Assembly (NCBI RefSeq): GCF_003991565.1
Contig: NZ_CP032819.1
Coordinates: 2,914,001 to 2,978,000 of the forward strand
DNA: 64,000 nucleotides
Reading direction: 5' to 3'
From: Butyricimonas faecalis
Lineage (GTDB): Bacteria; Bacteroidota; Bacteroidia; Bacteroidales; Marinifilaceae
Position numbers and translations under genes: made by a program. How positions within the stretch are numbered: position 1 is the first letter of the stretch; each line of letters begins with the position of its first letter. Below the pieces are notes generated by a model that searched no databases, had not been told where the DNA came from, and was given only the letters and a program-made list of their open reading frames with translations. Of the stretch, positions 1 to 9,600 are shown one piece after another.

Positions 1-1554
1 CACCATCTTGGCCAACCGGTTGGCCTCCGACAGATCCAACTTCAACACCCGCGCCACGTCCTTGATTGCCATCTTGGCCGCCATACTACCGAAAGTCACG
101 ATGTGCGCCACCTTATCCGCCCCGTATTTCTGTGTAACCCACTCCAACACCCGCTGACGTCCGTCATCATCGAAGTCGACGTCAATATCAGGCAGCGAGA
201 TACGATCGGGATTCAAAAAACGCTCGAACAGCAAATCATACTTCACCGGGTCAATATTCGTGATACCCAGGCTATACGCCACGGCACTCCCCGCGGCAGA
301 ACCACGTCCCGGTCCCACGATTACCCCCATATCCCGAGCCGCCTGAATAAAATCCTGCACGATCAAGAAGTATCCCGGGAAACCCATCGTCTTCATGATA
401 TGCAACTCGAAAATCAAACGCTCCATAATATCCGGTGGAATATTCTCCCCATAACGCCGCTTGGCACCCTTCATCGCCAACTCCTTCAAATAATCCGCCT
501 CCAACTTGATACGGTAAAGCCGGTCATATCCCCCCAACTTCTTCACTTTCTTCTGGGCATCTTCCTCGCTCATAACGACCTCACCCTTCTCGTTACGGGT
601 AAACTCGTTAAACAAATCCTCCTCCGTGAATCTCTTCCGGTACTCCTCCTCCGTACCGATCTCCGGCGGGATCGGGAAAACCGGCATCAACGGGTCGGAA
701 TCCAGTTTATATTCTTCAACTTTATCAACAATCTCCTGTGTATTCTCTATCACCTGCGGAATATCCTTGAACAACTCCTCCATCTCGGCCGTCGTCTTGA
801 ACCACTCCTGCCGCGTGTAACGCATCCGGTTGGGATCATCCAAATCCTTGCGGGTATTCAGACAAATCAACAAATCATGCGCCTCGGCATCCTCCGCGTT
901 CAGGAAATGCACGTCGTTCGTGGCAATCACCTTGATCCCCAACTTCTCGCCCATACGCAGGATCTCCGCGTTACACTTCACCTGATTATCGTAAACCTCC
1001 GCCCTCTCCTTCGCTGATTCTGCGGGATGCCTCATCACCTCCAAGTAATAATCCTCCCCCACCAAATTCTTGTACCACAAGGCAGCCGCCTCCGCCCCCT
1101 CGATATCCCCTCCCATAATCTTCTGGCAAATCTCACCTCCCAAACAAGCCGATGAAATAATTAACCCCTCGTGATACTTCTCCAACAACGCCTTGTCAAT
1201 ACGCGGACGATAATAATACCCATCCACGAACGCCGTCGAACAAAGCTTGACCAAATTCAAATACCCCTTCAGATTCTTGGCCAGGATAATCAGATGCTCC
1301 CCCGAACGGTCCACCGGCTTCTCTTTGCTATACAAAGACTCCCGGGCCACGTAAGCCTCCACCCCCAAAATAGGCTTTATCCCCTTTTTGCGACAAGTAT
1401 CATAGAACAACTTTATCCCGAACATATTCCCGTGATCCGTCAACGAGATCGCCGTCATCCCGTCGGCAATCGCCTTCTCCACCAACCCGGGCACACTCGC
1501 CGCCCCGTCGAGAATAGAATACTGAGAATGTACATGAAAATGCGTAAATGCCAT
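1..1554 (-). CDS. dnaE: DNA polymerase III subunit alpha, N-terminal part (runs off window)
   Basis: Replicative DNA polymerase catalytic subunit. The reading frame starts with MAFTHFHVHSQYSILDGA, the PHP-domain opening of bacterial DnaE (His-x-His followed by Ser-x-Tyr-S-x-L-D-G). It stays open for 518 codons to the window edge, so only the PHP domain and the beginning of the polymerase region are present; the remainder lies to the left. The last visible residues (DVARVLKLDLSEANRLAKMV) are also DnaE-like. The ATG at 1552-1554 is the first start in frame before the PHP motif. The upstream 265 bp contain a fossil gene end and no other gene. Identification is firm; completeness cannot be judged here. 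Confidence 0.95.
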   Translation of the reverse strand, partial: MAFTHFHVHSQYSILDGAASVPGLVEKAIADGMTAISLTDHGNMFGIKLFYDTCRKKGIKPILGVEAYVARESLYSKEKPVDRSGEHLIILAKNLKGYLNLVKLCSTAFVDGYYYRPRIDKALLEKYHEGLIISSACLGGEICQKIMGGDIEGAEAAALWYKNLVGEDYYLEVMRHPAESAKERAEVYDNQVKCNAEILRMGEKLGIKVIATNDVHFLNAEDAEAHDLLICLNTRKDLDDPNRMRYTRQEWFKTTAEMEELFKDIPQVIENTQEIVDKVEEYKLDSDPLMPVFPIPPEIGTEEEYRKRFTEEDLFNEFTRNEKGEVVMSEEDAQKKVKKLGGYDRLYRIKLEADYLKELAMKGAKRRYGENIPPDIMERLIFELHIMKTMGFPGYFLIVQDFIQAARDMGVIVGPGRGSAAGSAVAYSLGITNIDPVKYDLLFERFLNPDRISLPDIDVDFDDDGRQRVLEWVTQKYGADKVAHIVTFGSMAAKMAIKDVARVLKLDLSEANRLAKMV

Positions 1555-1645
1555 ATATACACTTAATTAAATATTAACACAACCTTAAAAGGCATATCAC
1601 AAATTTAGCCAAAAATCCCGACACTACCACCCCCTACCATACAAA

Positions 1646-1695
1646 CAATTCTAAAAAGCGGTATATTTCCCGTTAAACCGAAAACCAATCCCCAG
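1646..1695 (-). pseudogene. Fossil 3' end of a PagL-like gene (copy of 3329-3378)
   Basis: Fifty bases match the end of the PagL-like gene at 3329-3378 with 46 identities. On the minus strand both copies read LGIGFRFNGKYTAF followed by a TAG stop, and the four differences all fall in third codon positions, so the encoded peptide is unchanged. No reading frame of the family continues upstream of this piece. It is the relic of a second, diverged copy of the neighbouring gene, now separated from it by the DUF4143 ATPase gene. Confidence 0.75.
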
Positions 1696-1818
1696 TCACA
1701 ACATTTTTTTCAATAGCACCCATTCCTCAAAAAACCTCACGAGAATTTTCTGAAACATATTGCCCTACACCATAATACAAAGAAAGTTGTTCTTTATTTA
1801 CAGAAGATAGCGTCTCTT

Positions 1819-3102
1819 CTATTGCTTCAAACATCCTATCGGAACAATGTAAATTCCATCTTCAGGACGGCGATAAGCATATTCGCCTGTTGCCGTTAAT
1901 ATCATCTTAAAAGCTGGTGCTTTCATACGTGTCGTGTCAATCTGTTTGGCTAATGAGGTCAATATCTCTACACCTTCGTTTATCAATGTCTCGCCACCAA
2001 GTTTGACTTCAATAAGCCCATACTGTCCATTGCGGAGGTGTACTACTGCATCACATTCTAAACCGCTTTTATCTCTATAATGATATACTTTTCCATTTAA
2101 TGCTTCTGCAAACACACGCAAGTCTCTTACGCACATCGCTTCAAAGAAAAAGCCCATTGTCTTCAAGTCGTTCATTAAATCGGCAGGACCTAAACCTAAT
2201 GCAGCAGTTGCGATGGATGGGTCAACAAAATAGCGTGTATCTGCTGTACGAATTGCAGTCTTTGAACGAAGATTTGGATTCCATGCAGGCATATCTTCCA
2301 CCACAAATATTTTCCTCAGAGCTTCGAGATAAGAACTTATGGTATCCTCATCAAGTGTGGCAGTATCATTATTCTTTAGATCGTCCTTCAACGTCGCAAT
2401 TGATGCTTGTGTTCCCTGATGTCGGGCATATGCTCTCATCAAGCGTTGTACTCGCTCCGAAGCTCTTTTCACCCCATCTACTTTGGTTATATCCTCTTTG
2501 GTTACTGCATCGTAATAGTCGAAAGCTTGTTCCAAAGCCGCTTCTTCGGGTAGCCCAACAGCCATTGGCCAACCACCTCGGCAAATCAAGAATGCAATAT
2601 CTTGCAATTTAAGTTCATTCTTCTCCAGTATTTTTCCAGGAGTAGTGAACAGATTTCCAAGACTTACTTTCCCGTTTGATTCTCCTGACTCAAATAAAGT
2701 CATTGGGCGCATTGTCAACCAAGCAAAACGACCTGTTCCAGAATGTTCTCTTTCCTCTTCAGCCTCCTTGTCTGGAACGGCAGACCCCGTCAATATAAAC
2801 TGCCCCATTTTACGACGATGATCAACAGTATATCTTACAGCATCCCACAATTTAGGCACAGTCTGCCACTCGTCAATAAGCATTGGTGTATCTCCCGACA
2901 GTGCTACATCTGTATCTATTTCTAACAAGCTCTTGAAATTATTTTTCACATCAGTTCGAGCCAACAATATTTTGCTAGCCGCAATTTCCTCAGCTGTCGT
3001 TGTCTTACCACACCATTTAGGCCCCTCTATCAACACTGCTCCTTTAGCCTGCAATTTCTTTTCAAGCAGGCTATCCATTATTCTATGTTTGTAACCATCC
3101 AT
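1819..3102 (-). CDS. AAA ATPase with C-terminal DUF4143 domain
   Basis: P-loop ATPase of the archaeal-ATPase/DUF4143 family, 427 residues, near the usual family length. Visible motifs are Walker A GPKWCGKTT (about 27-35), Walker B LIDEW (75-79), a sensor-like ILTGSAVP (103-110) and a C-terminal region ending in a Glu-rich restriction-like fold (LIEVKLGG) typical of DUF4143. The biological role of this family is not established; members are scattered and strain-variable. The gene stands alone, lies between two copies of a PagL-like gene end, and is more AT-rich than dnaE, which suggests acquisition. A TACATTTG box lies just upstream of the ATG. Confidence 0.85.
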   Translation of the reverse strand: MDGYKHRIMDSLLEKKLQAKGAVLIEGPKWCGKTTTAEEIAASKILLARTDVKNNFKSLLEIDTDVALSGDTPMLIDEWQTVPKLWDAVRYTVDHRRKMGQFILTGSAVPDKEAEEEREHSGTGRFAWLTMRPMTLFESGESNGKVSLGNLFTTPGKILEKNELKLQDIAFLICRGGWPMAVGLPEEAALEQAFDYYDAVTKEDITKVDGVKRASERVQRLMRAYARHQGTQASIATLKDDLKNNDTATLDEDTISSYLEALRKIFVVEDMPAWNPNLRSKTAIRTADTRYFVDPSIATAALGLGPADLMNDLKTMGFFFEAMCVRDLRVFAEALNGKVYHYRDKSGLECDAVVHLRNGQYGLIEVKLGGETLINEGVEILTSLAKQIDTTRMKAPAFKMILTATGEYAYRRPEDGIYIVPIGCLKQ

Positions 3103-3123
3103 AAATCAAACTATTTACTACCA

Positions 3124-3131
3124 CAAATGTA
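3124..3131 (-). promoter_or_regulatory. Candidate -7 box for the DUF4143 ATPase gene
   Basis: The minus strand reads TACATTTG, a match to the Bacteroidetes -7 consensus TAnnTTTG, placed so that transcription would begin about 15 nt before the ATG at 3102. No convincing -33 TTTG is seen at the expected distance. Confidence 0.4.
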
Positions 3132-3333
3132 ATTAAAAATTCTAGCATTCGGTTATTTGGAGTAATATTTTTCGGCAATTTGGCATAAGTTTGTTCGGTA
3201 AATAGACTTTACCATTGTTTTTTCCAGAGATACAAAATAATACTAGCCAAAAGGAAATCAAGCTGAAAAGATAATTATTTTCGTTGTAATACATTTTCAA
3301 CGACTTCTCAGCTATATTCAGGAAACAACAATT

Positions 3334-4584
3334 CTAAAAAGCGGTATACTTCCCGTTAAACCGGAAACCTATTCCCAGCATCAAAAAGTTAGGCTCGTTG
3401 AAATCTTGGAGACGGTAGCCCACATGCAAAAAAACGGCACGTGACAAGGCTATTTTCAACGTCAATAGCTGATAAAACATATTCAGATCGTCCTTCCCGA
3501 TCACGTTCGCCCCGATCCCGACTCCCACGACAAAAAAAGGCATCACGTACTCTGCCCGCCCGGAAAACCCCAAGGCAAACTGATCGCCCAGAGGGGGACG
3601 AACAATGTCCGACTTACTCACCCTCCCGTACACGTCCCCCTCCGTGTATAAATTGGCTCCCCCGTCAAACGTCCCGTCCAGAGACACGCCTAACCGGAGT
3701 TTATAATTCAAATTATACATCGGGGTAAAATTAAACCCGAACACGGGATAAGCCTCCGGAGAAGGGGAAAAACCGTCGGACGTCCTCACCAACCGATCAT
3801 GCCACGAACCGAAGAAAACAAAATCATACGTGAAATGTCGGCGGAAAGGTTGTACAGCAAAATCAACTCTCCTCTCCAACGACTTCAAATCATCCTTCCG
3901 GTAAAAATTACACTCCAACCCGATATTTCCCCCGATCGTGTTCAGCCCTGCATTAGGAAGCTTCGTATTCCCGTTGGAAAAATGCGACAACGTCACTCCC
4001 GAAAGCAGGCTAACCCTTGGAGACAACCTCCAGCGCAAATAAAAATTAACATTAATATAAGCATTCACCTTCGAACCGATTATCGTGTTGGACGAATTAT
4101 AATACGGGTCATAAGTCTTCCACCCCGCGGACAACCCGAAATTCCATTCGTAATGCAAAGACAACCAAGGAGCTAAACTAGAGATACGAGCCCCTTGAAA
4201 CAAATAAAAGGCAACCGGGTTCCCCAACTGCCTGGATCCCCCGAAATTATAAAATCCGACTCCTACCCCCTGGTATACATCTCCATAAATATGCTCGTCA
4301 AAACTCCCCGGACGATAACGGAACAAATACTTCAAGTGAGAGGAAAAAACTCCCTGAATAATCCTTCCCTCCACGTTCTCCCCCTGCAAAAAAGAACTTG
4401 TCGGGAAAACATACTCCGGCCGTCCCTCCACCCGCAATCCATGCACGAACTTACGCAACGACACATCCACCAAACTATCGTTCCCCTGCCCTATCACGTG
4501 CGACACGCCTCCAACGAAAATGATCCCCCAAAAAGCGACTACTCTCAAAATTCTCTTCATACCATCCATATAAATTCCATTCAT
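3334..4584 (-). CDS. PagL-like acyloxyacyl hydrolase (lipid A 3-O-deacylase family), outer-membrane protein
   Basis: About 416-residue beta-barrel protein with an N-terminal signal peptide (hydrophobic WGIIFVGG, then HVIGQ). The segment SHFSNGNTKLPNAGLN (about 200-215) matches the PagL active-site block, with His201 and Ser203 in the catalytic positions. The position that holds the catalytic Glu in Pseudomonas PagL is Asn215 here, so activity is uncertain. PagL enzymes remove the 3-O acyl chain of lipid A in the outer membrane. The protein is longer than classical PagL (about 170 residues), as is common for Bacteroidetes relatives. The start could instead be the ATG at 4560, which gives a cleaner signal peptide. 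It lies 12 nt after the MFS gene, suggesting co-transcription. Confidence 0.7.
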   Translation of the reverse strand: MNGIYMDGMKRILRVVAFWGIIFVGGVSHVIGQGNDSLVDVSLRKFVHGLRVEGRPEYVFPTSSFLQGENVEGRIIQGVFSSHLKYLFRYRPGSFDEHIYGDVYQGVGVGFYNFGGSRQLGNPVAFYLFQGARISSLAPWLSLHYEWNFGLSAGWKTYDPYYNSSNTIIGSKVNAYINVNFYLRWRLSPRVSLLSGVTLSHFSNGNTKLPNAGLNTIGGNIGLECNFYRKDDLKSLERRVDFAVQPFRRHFTYDFVFFGSWHDRLVRTSDGFSPSPEAYPVFGFNFTPMYNLNYKLRLGVSLDGTFDGGANLYTEGDVYGRVSKSDIVRPPLGDQFALGFSGRAEYVMPFFVVGVGIGANVIGKDDLNMFYQLLTLKIALSRAVFLHVGYRLQDFNEPNFLMLGIGFRFNGKYTAF

Positions 4585-4596
4585 AAAACAATCCGG

Positions 4597-6000
4597 TTAA
4601 CCACTCTTAGCCTTTCCTCGCAACAATTCCGGTTCCGGCAAAGAAACCCGGGAAAAACTCACGACAGCGGCCAGCGTGGCAAACCCTCCCGCGAAATAAA
4701 GGGAAGCATACGTCCCATTCACCGGGAAAACAACAAACATCAAAGCCACCAACGAAGCCCCCGTCGTCTGTCCGGTCAACCGGGCCATACCCAGCATCCC
4801 GCTAGCCCCACCACTCCTATTCTGCGGTGCGGAAGAAATTAATATACTATTATTCGGTGTCTGGAATAAACCAAACCCGAATCCACACATAGCCATAAAC
4901 AAAGCAATTCCCACGTTGGGAACCTGATCCGCGAAGACAGCTAACAAAAACAGCCCCGCGGAAAATATCGACAATCCCACGCCACCTAACACACCCGCGT
5001 GAACTCGCTCGAGCAACCTCCCAGCCAAAGGAGCCGCAACCATCGTTGCCAACGGCCAAGGGGTCAGCAACAATCCCGTTGCCACCTCATCCAGCCCCAG
5101 CGTGTGCTGCAAAAAGAAAGGCAAAGAAACCATGGCCAACATCTGCGCCACGAAAGAACACACGGACGTTCCGACAGACAACGAAAAAATCGGAATCTTC
5201 AACAAATCGACAGGCAACAAGGGATATTCCCGCGACAACTGACGACGCACGAAAAAGTAACCGACAAACAGCATCACCCCAATCCCCGGGAGCAGTACAG
5301 GCAAACTCACCCCGTGAGTGAACCCCTCGATCGAGAAAATCAACAAACCAAACGTAAACGCGTTCATCACCCCACTGATCCAATCAAACTTCCGTTCACT
5401 TCTCTTTACCGGATTCACGGGCAAAAAACGGAAAGACAAGATCAATGCCGCGATAACAACGGGAACATTTACAGCGAACAACCACTGCCAAGAGGCTACC
5501 GACAAAATCCCCGCCGCGATCGTCGGCCCTCCCGCTGCCGACACGGCAACCACCAACGCGTTAATACCCATTCCTCGACCCAAATGCCGTTTGGGATAAA
5601 TAATCCGAATCAAAGAAGTATTCACGCTTGCCAAAGCGGCCGCCCCAAATCCCTGGAACACACGGGCTATCGTCAACATCAGCAAAGAATTGGAAAGCGC
5701 GCAAGCTAATGAAGTCACGCTAAATATAAACAAACCTCCGATATACACCCGCCGATAACCCAATATATCCCCCAAAGAAGACAACGACAACAAGGAAACC
5801 ACGATAGCCAACTGGTAAGCGTTCACAATCCAAATAGACATAGACGGCGTGGCCTGCAAATCCTCCGCGATAGACGGTAACGCCACGTTAGCAATCGTGC
5901 CATCCAACACGGAAACCGTAATTCCCATGGCAATGGCAAGAATCGCCCCGTATCGCTTCGGGATAGGCAACCCGTCCCACTCGATCTCTTTTGTGCTCAT
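4597..6000 (-). CDS. MFS drug/solute exporter, DHA2 (EmrB-like) family
   Basis: 467-residue inner-membrane protein with about 14 hydrophobic helices. It begins with the DHA2-type segment VSVLDGTIANVALPSIAEDL, followed by WIVNAYQLAIVVSLLSLSSLGDILGYRRVY, the family motif A loop between helices 2 and 3. It is expected to export toxic compounds or metabolites by proton antiport; the substrate cannot be told from sequence. It precedes the PagL-like gene by 12 nt on the same strand, so both could be an envelope-defence unit. A candidate -7 element (TATTTTTG on the minus strand, 6024-6031) and the 11-bp repeat array at 6181-6240 lie upstream. Confidence 0.88.
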   Translation of the reverse strand: MSTKEIEWDGLPIPKRYGAILAIAMGITVSVLDGTIANVALPSIAEDLQATPSMSIWIVNAYQLAIVVSLLSLSSLGDILGYRRVYIGGLFIFSVTSLACALSNSLLMLTIARVFQGFGAAALASVNTSLIRIIYPKRHLGRGMGINALVVAVSAAGGPTIAAGILSVASWQWLFAVNVPVVIAALILSFRFLPVNPVKRSERKFDWISGVMNAFTFGLLIFSIEGFTHGVSLPVLLPGIGVMLFVGYFFVRRQLSREYPLLPVDLLKIPIFSLSVGTSVCSFVAQMLAMVSLPFFLQHTLGLDEVATGLLLTPWPLATMVAAPLAGRLLERVHAGVLGGVGLSIFSAGLFLLAVFADQVPNVGIALFMAMCGFGFGLFQTPNNSILISSAPQNRSGGASGMLGMARLTGQTTGASLVALMFVVFPVNGTYASLYFAGGFATLAAVVSFSRVSLPEPELLRGKAKSG

Positions 6001-6180
6001 TTTCCCAGTCCAATTTTATCGTACAAAAATACGAAATATAAGATTCCCGCTTCATCTAACGCATAAAAAATTCAAAAGTTCCTATATCGGTTGTCTATCG
6101 GTATATAAACGGAAAACAAGCGGGGAGTAATAAACACGTCATTACCACATCATGATAAATAGCGGATCATTTCCGTGTAA

Positions 6181-6240
6181 AACGCTATTAGAACGCTATT
6201 AAAACGCTATTAAAACGCTATACGGAATAGCGTTCTATTA
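6181..6240. repeat. Tandem 11-bp repeat array with an inverted copy
   Basis: Three full 11-bp units AACGCTATTA(G/A) and a partial fourth are followed, after CGG, by AATAGCGTT, the reverse complement of the unit core. The array sits about 180 bp upstream of the MFS exporter start within the 666-bp gap 6001-6666. It could form a hairpin or be a binding array for a regulator. It has no spacers and is not a CRISPR. Confidence 0.7.
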
Positions 6241-6431
6241 GGGATTTAATTGCTTGTTAAATATCTTCTACCCGGAAATAATCCGGAAGTGATCCTGAAA
6301 TATCCCTTTTAAACCTTATAAACAGGACATTAACAACACCTTATTTCAGATTAACCTCCTCATACAATCGCAAGAACCTGCAAAAAAAGAGGTTTAACAA
6401 GCCTATTTTTTAACGAAAACCTTCCCTGGAG

Positions 6432-6613
6432 GGTGTGTCAAAACTCTATATTCAAACTCCCTCCCCCCTTCGGGGTACTCCCTCTATAAACAGAGGGAGA
6501 GTTAAAATGTACACAATTTTCGGGGAAAAGCTCCACCACCTTCTCTGTTTATAGAGAAGGTGGCAGCGAAACTGACGGAGGAGTTTTATGCGGAGAACGA
6601 ATTTTGACACACC
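6432..6613. mobile_element. MITE-like inverted-repeat element
   Basis: A 182-bp segment bounded by 12-bp perfect inverted repeats GGTGTGTCAAAA (6432-6443 and complement 6602-6613), with inner inverted AAACTCC/GGAGTTT. It contains two internal hairpins: 6478-6499 (CTCCCTCT stem) and 6536-6563 (an 11-bp perfect stem CCACCTTCTCT with a 6-nt loop). There is no coding sequence. This is the form of a small non-autonomous element or an intergenic mosaic repeat. The rest of the 6001-6666 gap holds only the tandem array and AT-rich sequence. Confidence 0.6.
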
Positions 6614-6666
6614 TTCAACCACTTGGAAATCAACCCTCCCCCTTTACTTTTACCGCATGAACCGTA

Positions 6667-9600
6667 TTATTTTTTCTTTGCCGCTTTATTCGGGAAGGCA
6701 GGGATAGGCGGAATCTCGTTCTTCTCCGTCTTCAACTTTTCCAATATCACTTGGATCGCTTTATTCAGTTGCTGATCCTCACCCTTATATTCCAGATAAG
6801 GGTCGTTTTCAATATCAACGTGAGGAGTCACGCCCGTTCCCTCGATAATAAACTCGCTACCGTCTGCTGCAAACGGCGCGTATGAAGGCGTCACGATGGA
6901 ACCACCGTCAACAACCCGGATGGAACCGCTATATCCCACGACACCTCCCCACGTACGACGCCCGATAATCGTTCCCAAGTGATTGTACTTGAAGCGATAC
7001 GGGAAAAGGTCCCCGTCAGAGGCAGAATACTCGTTTACCAACAAAACTTTCGGCCCGAGGAATGTACCAACGGGATTTACCGACCCGGAGGTTTGGTTCG
7101 TGTGCATCGTGTAGAACGTCGGAGTACGCATCAAACGTTCGGTAATCATCGGGGATACGTTTCCACCGCCATTTCCCCGGTCATCAATGATCAAGGCTTT
7201 TTTATTCAACTGCGGGTAATAGTGCTTCACGAACTCGTTCAACCCGTCAACACCCATGTCCGGAATATGAATGTAACCTACTTCCCCGTTCGTGGCCTCG
7301 TTTACCTTACGGATATTATTTTGCACCCAATGATAATAATACAATTTTGATTCGTCAGCCAGCGGAACGACTAACACGTTACGGACTCCCTTCTCAACCG
7401 GGGTCGTGTTCACGGTCAATTCAACAGTCTTGCCTGCCATATCGATCAACTCGGAGAACAGGTTATCCACCTCTTTCAACGATTTCCCGTTGATGGCCAA
7501 AATATAATCTCCCGCTTTTACCTCCACGCCCGGCATAGTCAAAGGCGAACGGGTTGAAGCATCCCAGTTTGCTCCCTCGATGACTTCGGTCACTTTGAAA
7601 TAACCGGATTTATCTTTCATGAATTTAGCTCCCAGCAAACCCATCTTTATTCTCTCGGGCATCGGTACCCGCCCGTTAATGGAGTAGGCATGTCCGACAT
7701 TCAATTCCGCGATCATCTCCCCGATGATGTAAGTCAAGTCCGTACGATGATTCACGTAAGGAACCAATACCTTATATTTCTCGTACACGTGATTCCAATC
7801 CACGCCATGCATGTTCTTGGCATAGAAGAAATCACGCATCTGTCGCCAGCTTTCGTTATAGATCTGCATCCATTCTTGATGGTAGTCGATTACCCGTTTC
7901 ACGCCTTTCGTGGATACGGGAGAGGTCACGCTGGCAGAAAATACCGGAAGGTCTTCCACTTGGAACGCGGAGCCCGAAGAAACGATCGCCTTTTTATAAC
8001 CGGGAGTGAATTCGATGTTTCCACCCGAATCGGTCTCTTTCTTCCCGTTCAAGTCATAAATCAACGTGCTACCGCCCCGGTTGTAATACACTCGATTTCC
8101 CAGCATGTGCACGTTGCCATAATAATTCGACGCCAACACGGGTAGTTCGACAAGGCGACTTTCCAGGTTCGTGAAGTCATACACGATACTTTTATCCTCG
8201 CTCTCTTTTTTCTTGTCTTTCTCATTCACGGCAGTCTCCACCCAGACAACATCATTTTTCGGGGCAAACAATACCGGGGCATCCTTCGCCAATGGCAGGA
8301 TGTACACCTTGTTCATATCATTATACACGTGATTCCATTCCGTCCGCCCATACGTCGGGGAGAACGTGCGGGCAGAAACAAACACGAGGTATTTCCCGTC
8401 CTCGCTGAAGTTTGGCGAACTGGAACCGAACCATCCGTCGGTAACTTGGTGTTTCTCACCACTTTCAACACCGTAGACGATGATGTTATCCATCGTCGTC
8501 TCCGGACGAACGTAGGTAATATACTTGCCGTCGGGCGACCAGTTGTAGGAGGTCATGGGACGGATTCCCGATTTTTCCACGATCTTCCGGTTCCCGCTTT
8601 CCACATCGGATATATTCAAGGTATTCCCCTTTTCGCTCCAGAGAATTTTCTTGGAATCCGGGGACCATTTATAATTGAAGATATAACTTTTCAAATTTTT
8701 GACCAGTTTCCGCTCCTTCCCCGTCGCCACGTCCCGAAGATAAATATTGAACTCCCCGTCCTTGTCGGAAACATAACTGATATATTTCCCGTCCGGAGAC
8801 CAACCTGCCAGCATATCATTCGCATCGGAAGAATGGGTCAGGTTATAGGTGATTCCCTCTTTCACGGGCAACGAGAAAATATCCCCGCGAGCAGCCACGA
8901 CCACCCGTTCTCCACCGGGAGCGGCCGCGATACTCGAAATCTGACCGCTGACATCGGTCAAGGTCGGGCGAGAATAAATCTGATCGTTATCAATGTTTAT
9001 CGTGATCTTGGTTTCTTTACCACTTTGTAAATCGTACCCGTAAATATAACCACCTTGCTCGTAGACAATCAATTTGTCACCGATCGCGGGGAATTTTATA
9101 TCGTATTCTTTATAGAACGTCAGTTGTTTATCCTCTTTCGTGTTCACGTTGTAGGCGTAAAGGTTCATCACGTCGTCTCGGTCGGATACATAATATATAG
9201 TATTTCCATCCGGAGACCACATCGGAAACACGTCCTGGCGCACGTTGTCGGTAATCCGTTCGGATTTTTTCGTGTTGAAATCAAACACCCGAATATCATC
9301 CGCCATTCCTCCTTGATAACGTTTCCACGCCCGGAATTCCCGGAAGATATAATTATAAGCCAATTTCTTTCCATCCGGGGAATAAGAGGCGAAACCGCCG
9401 TTCTTTAAAGGGATTTCCTCGGACATTCCCCCCTCTACCGGCACGGTGAACAGTTGCCCGGTGAAATCGTTAAAGGTGTATCTCCGGGAACGATACAGAA
9501 TCCGTTTACTATCCGGAGTCCACCCGATCACCACGTTGTTCGGCCCCATGCGATCTCCCAGGTCATCTCTTTTCAGCGTGGCCGTGTATGTCAAGCGACG

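Noticed and set aside
103..1017. Long plus-strand open frame over the dnaE region
   Set aside because: It is antisense to dnaE, whose minus-strand translation matches the PHP and polymerase domains; the plus frame has no recognisable domain.
4999..5709. Plus-strand open frame of 236 codons across the MFS gene
   Set aside because: It is antisense to a well-supported MFS transporter and its Arg/Gln/His-rich composition is an artefact of the opposite strand.
6181..6240. Possible CRISPR array
   Set aside because: Units are 11 bp and contiguous, without spacers, and no cas genes are present.
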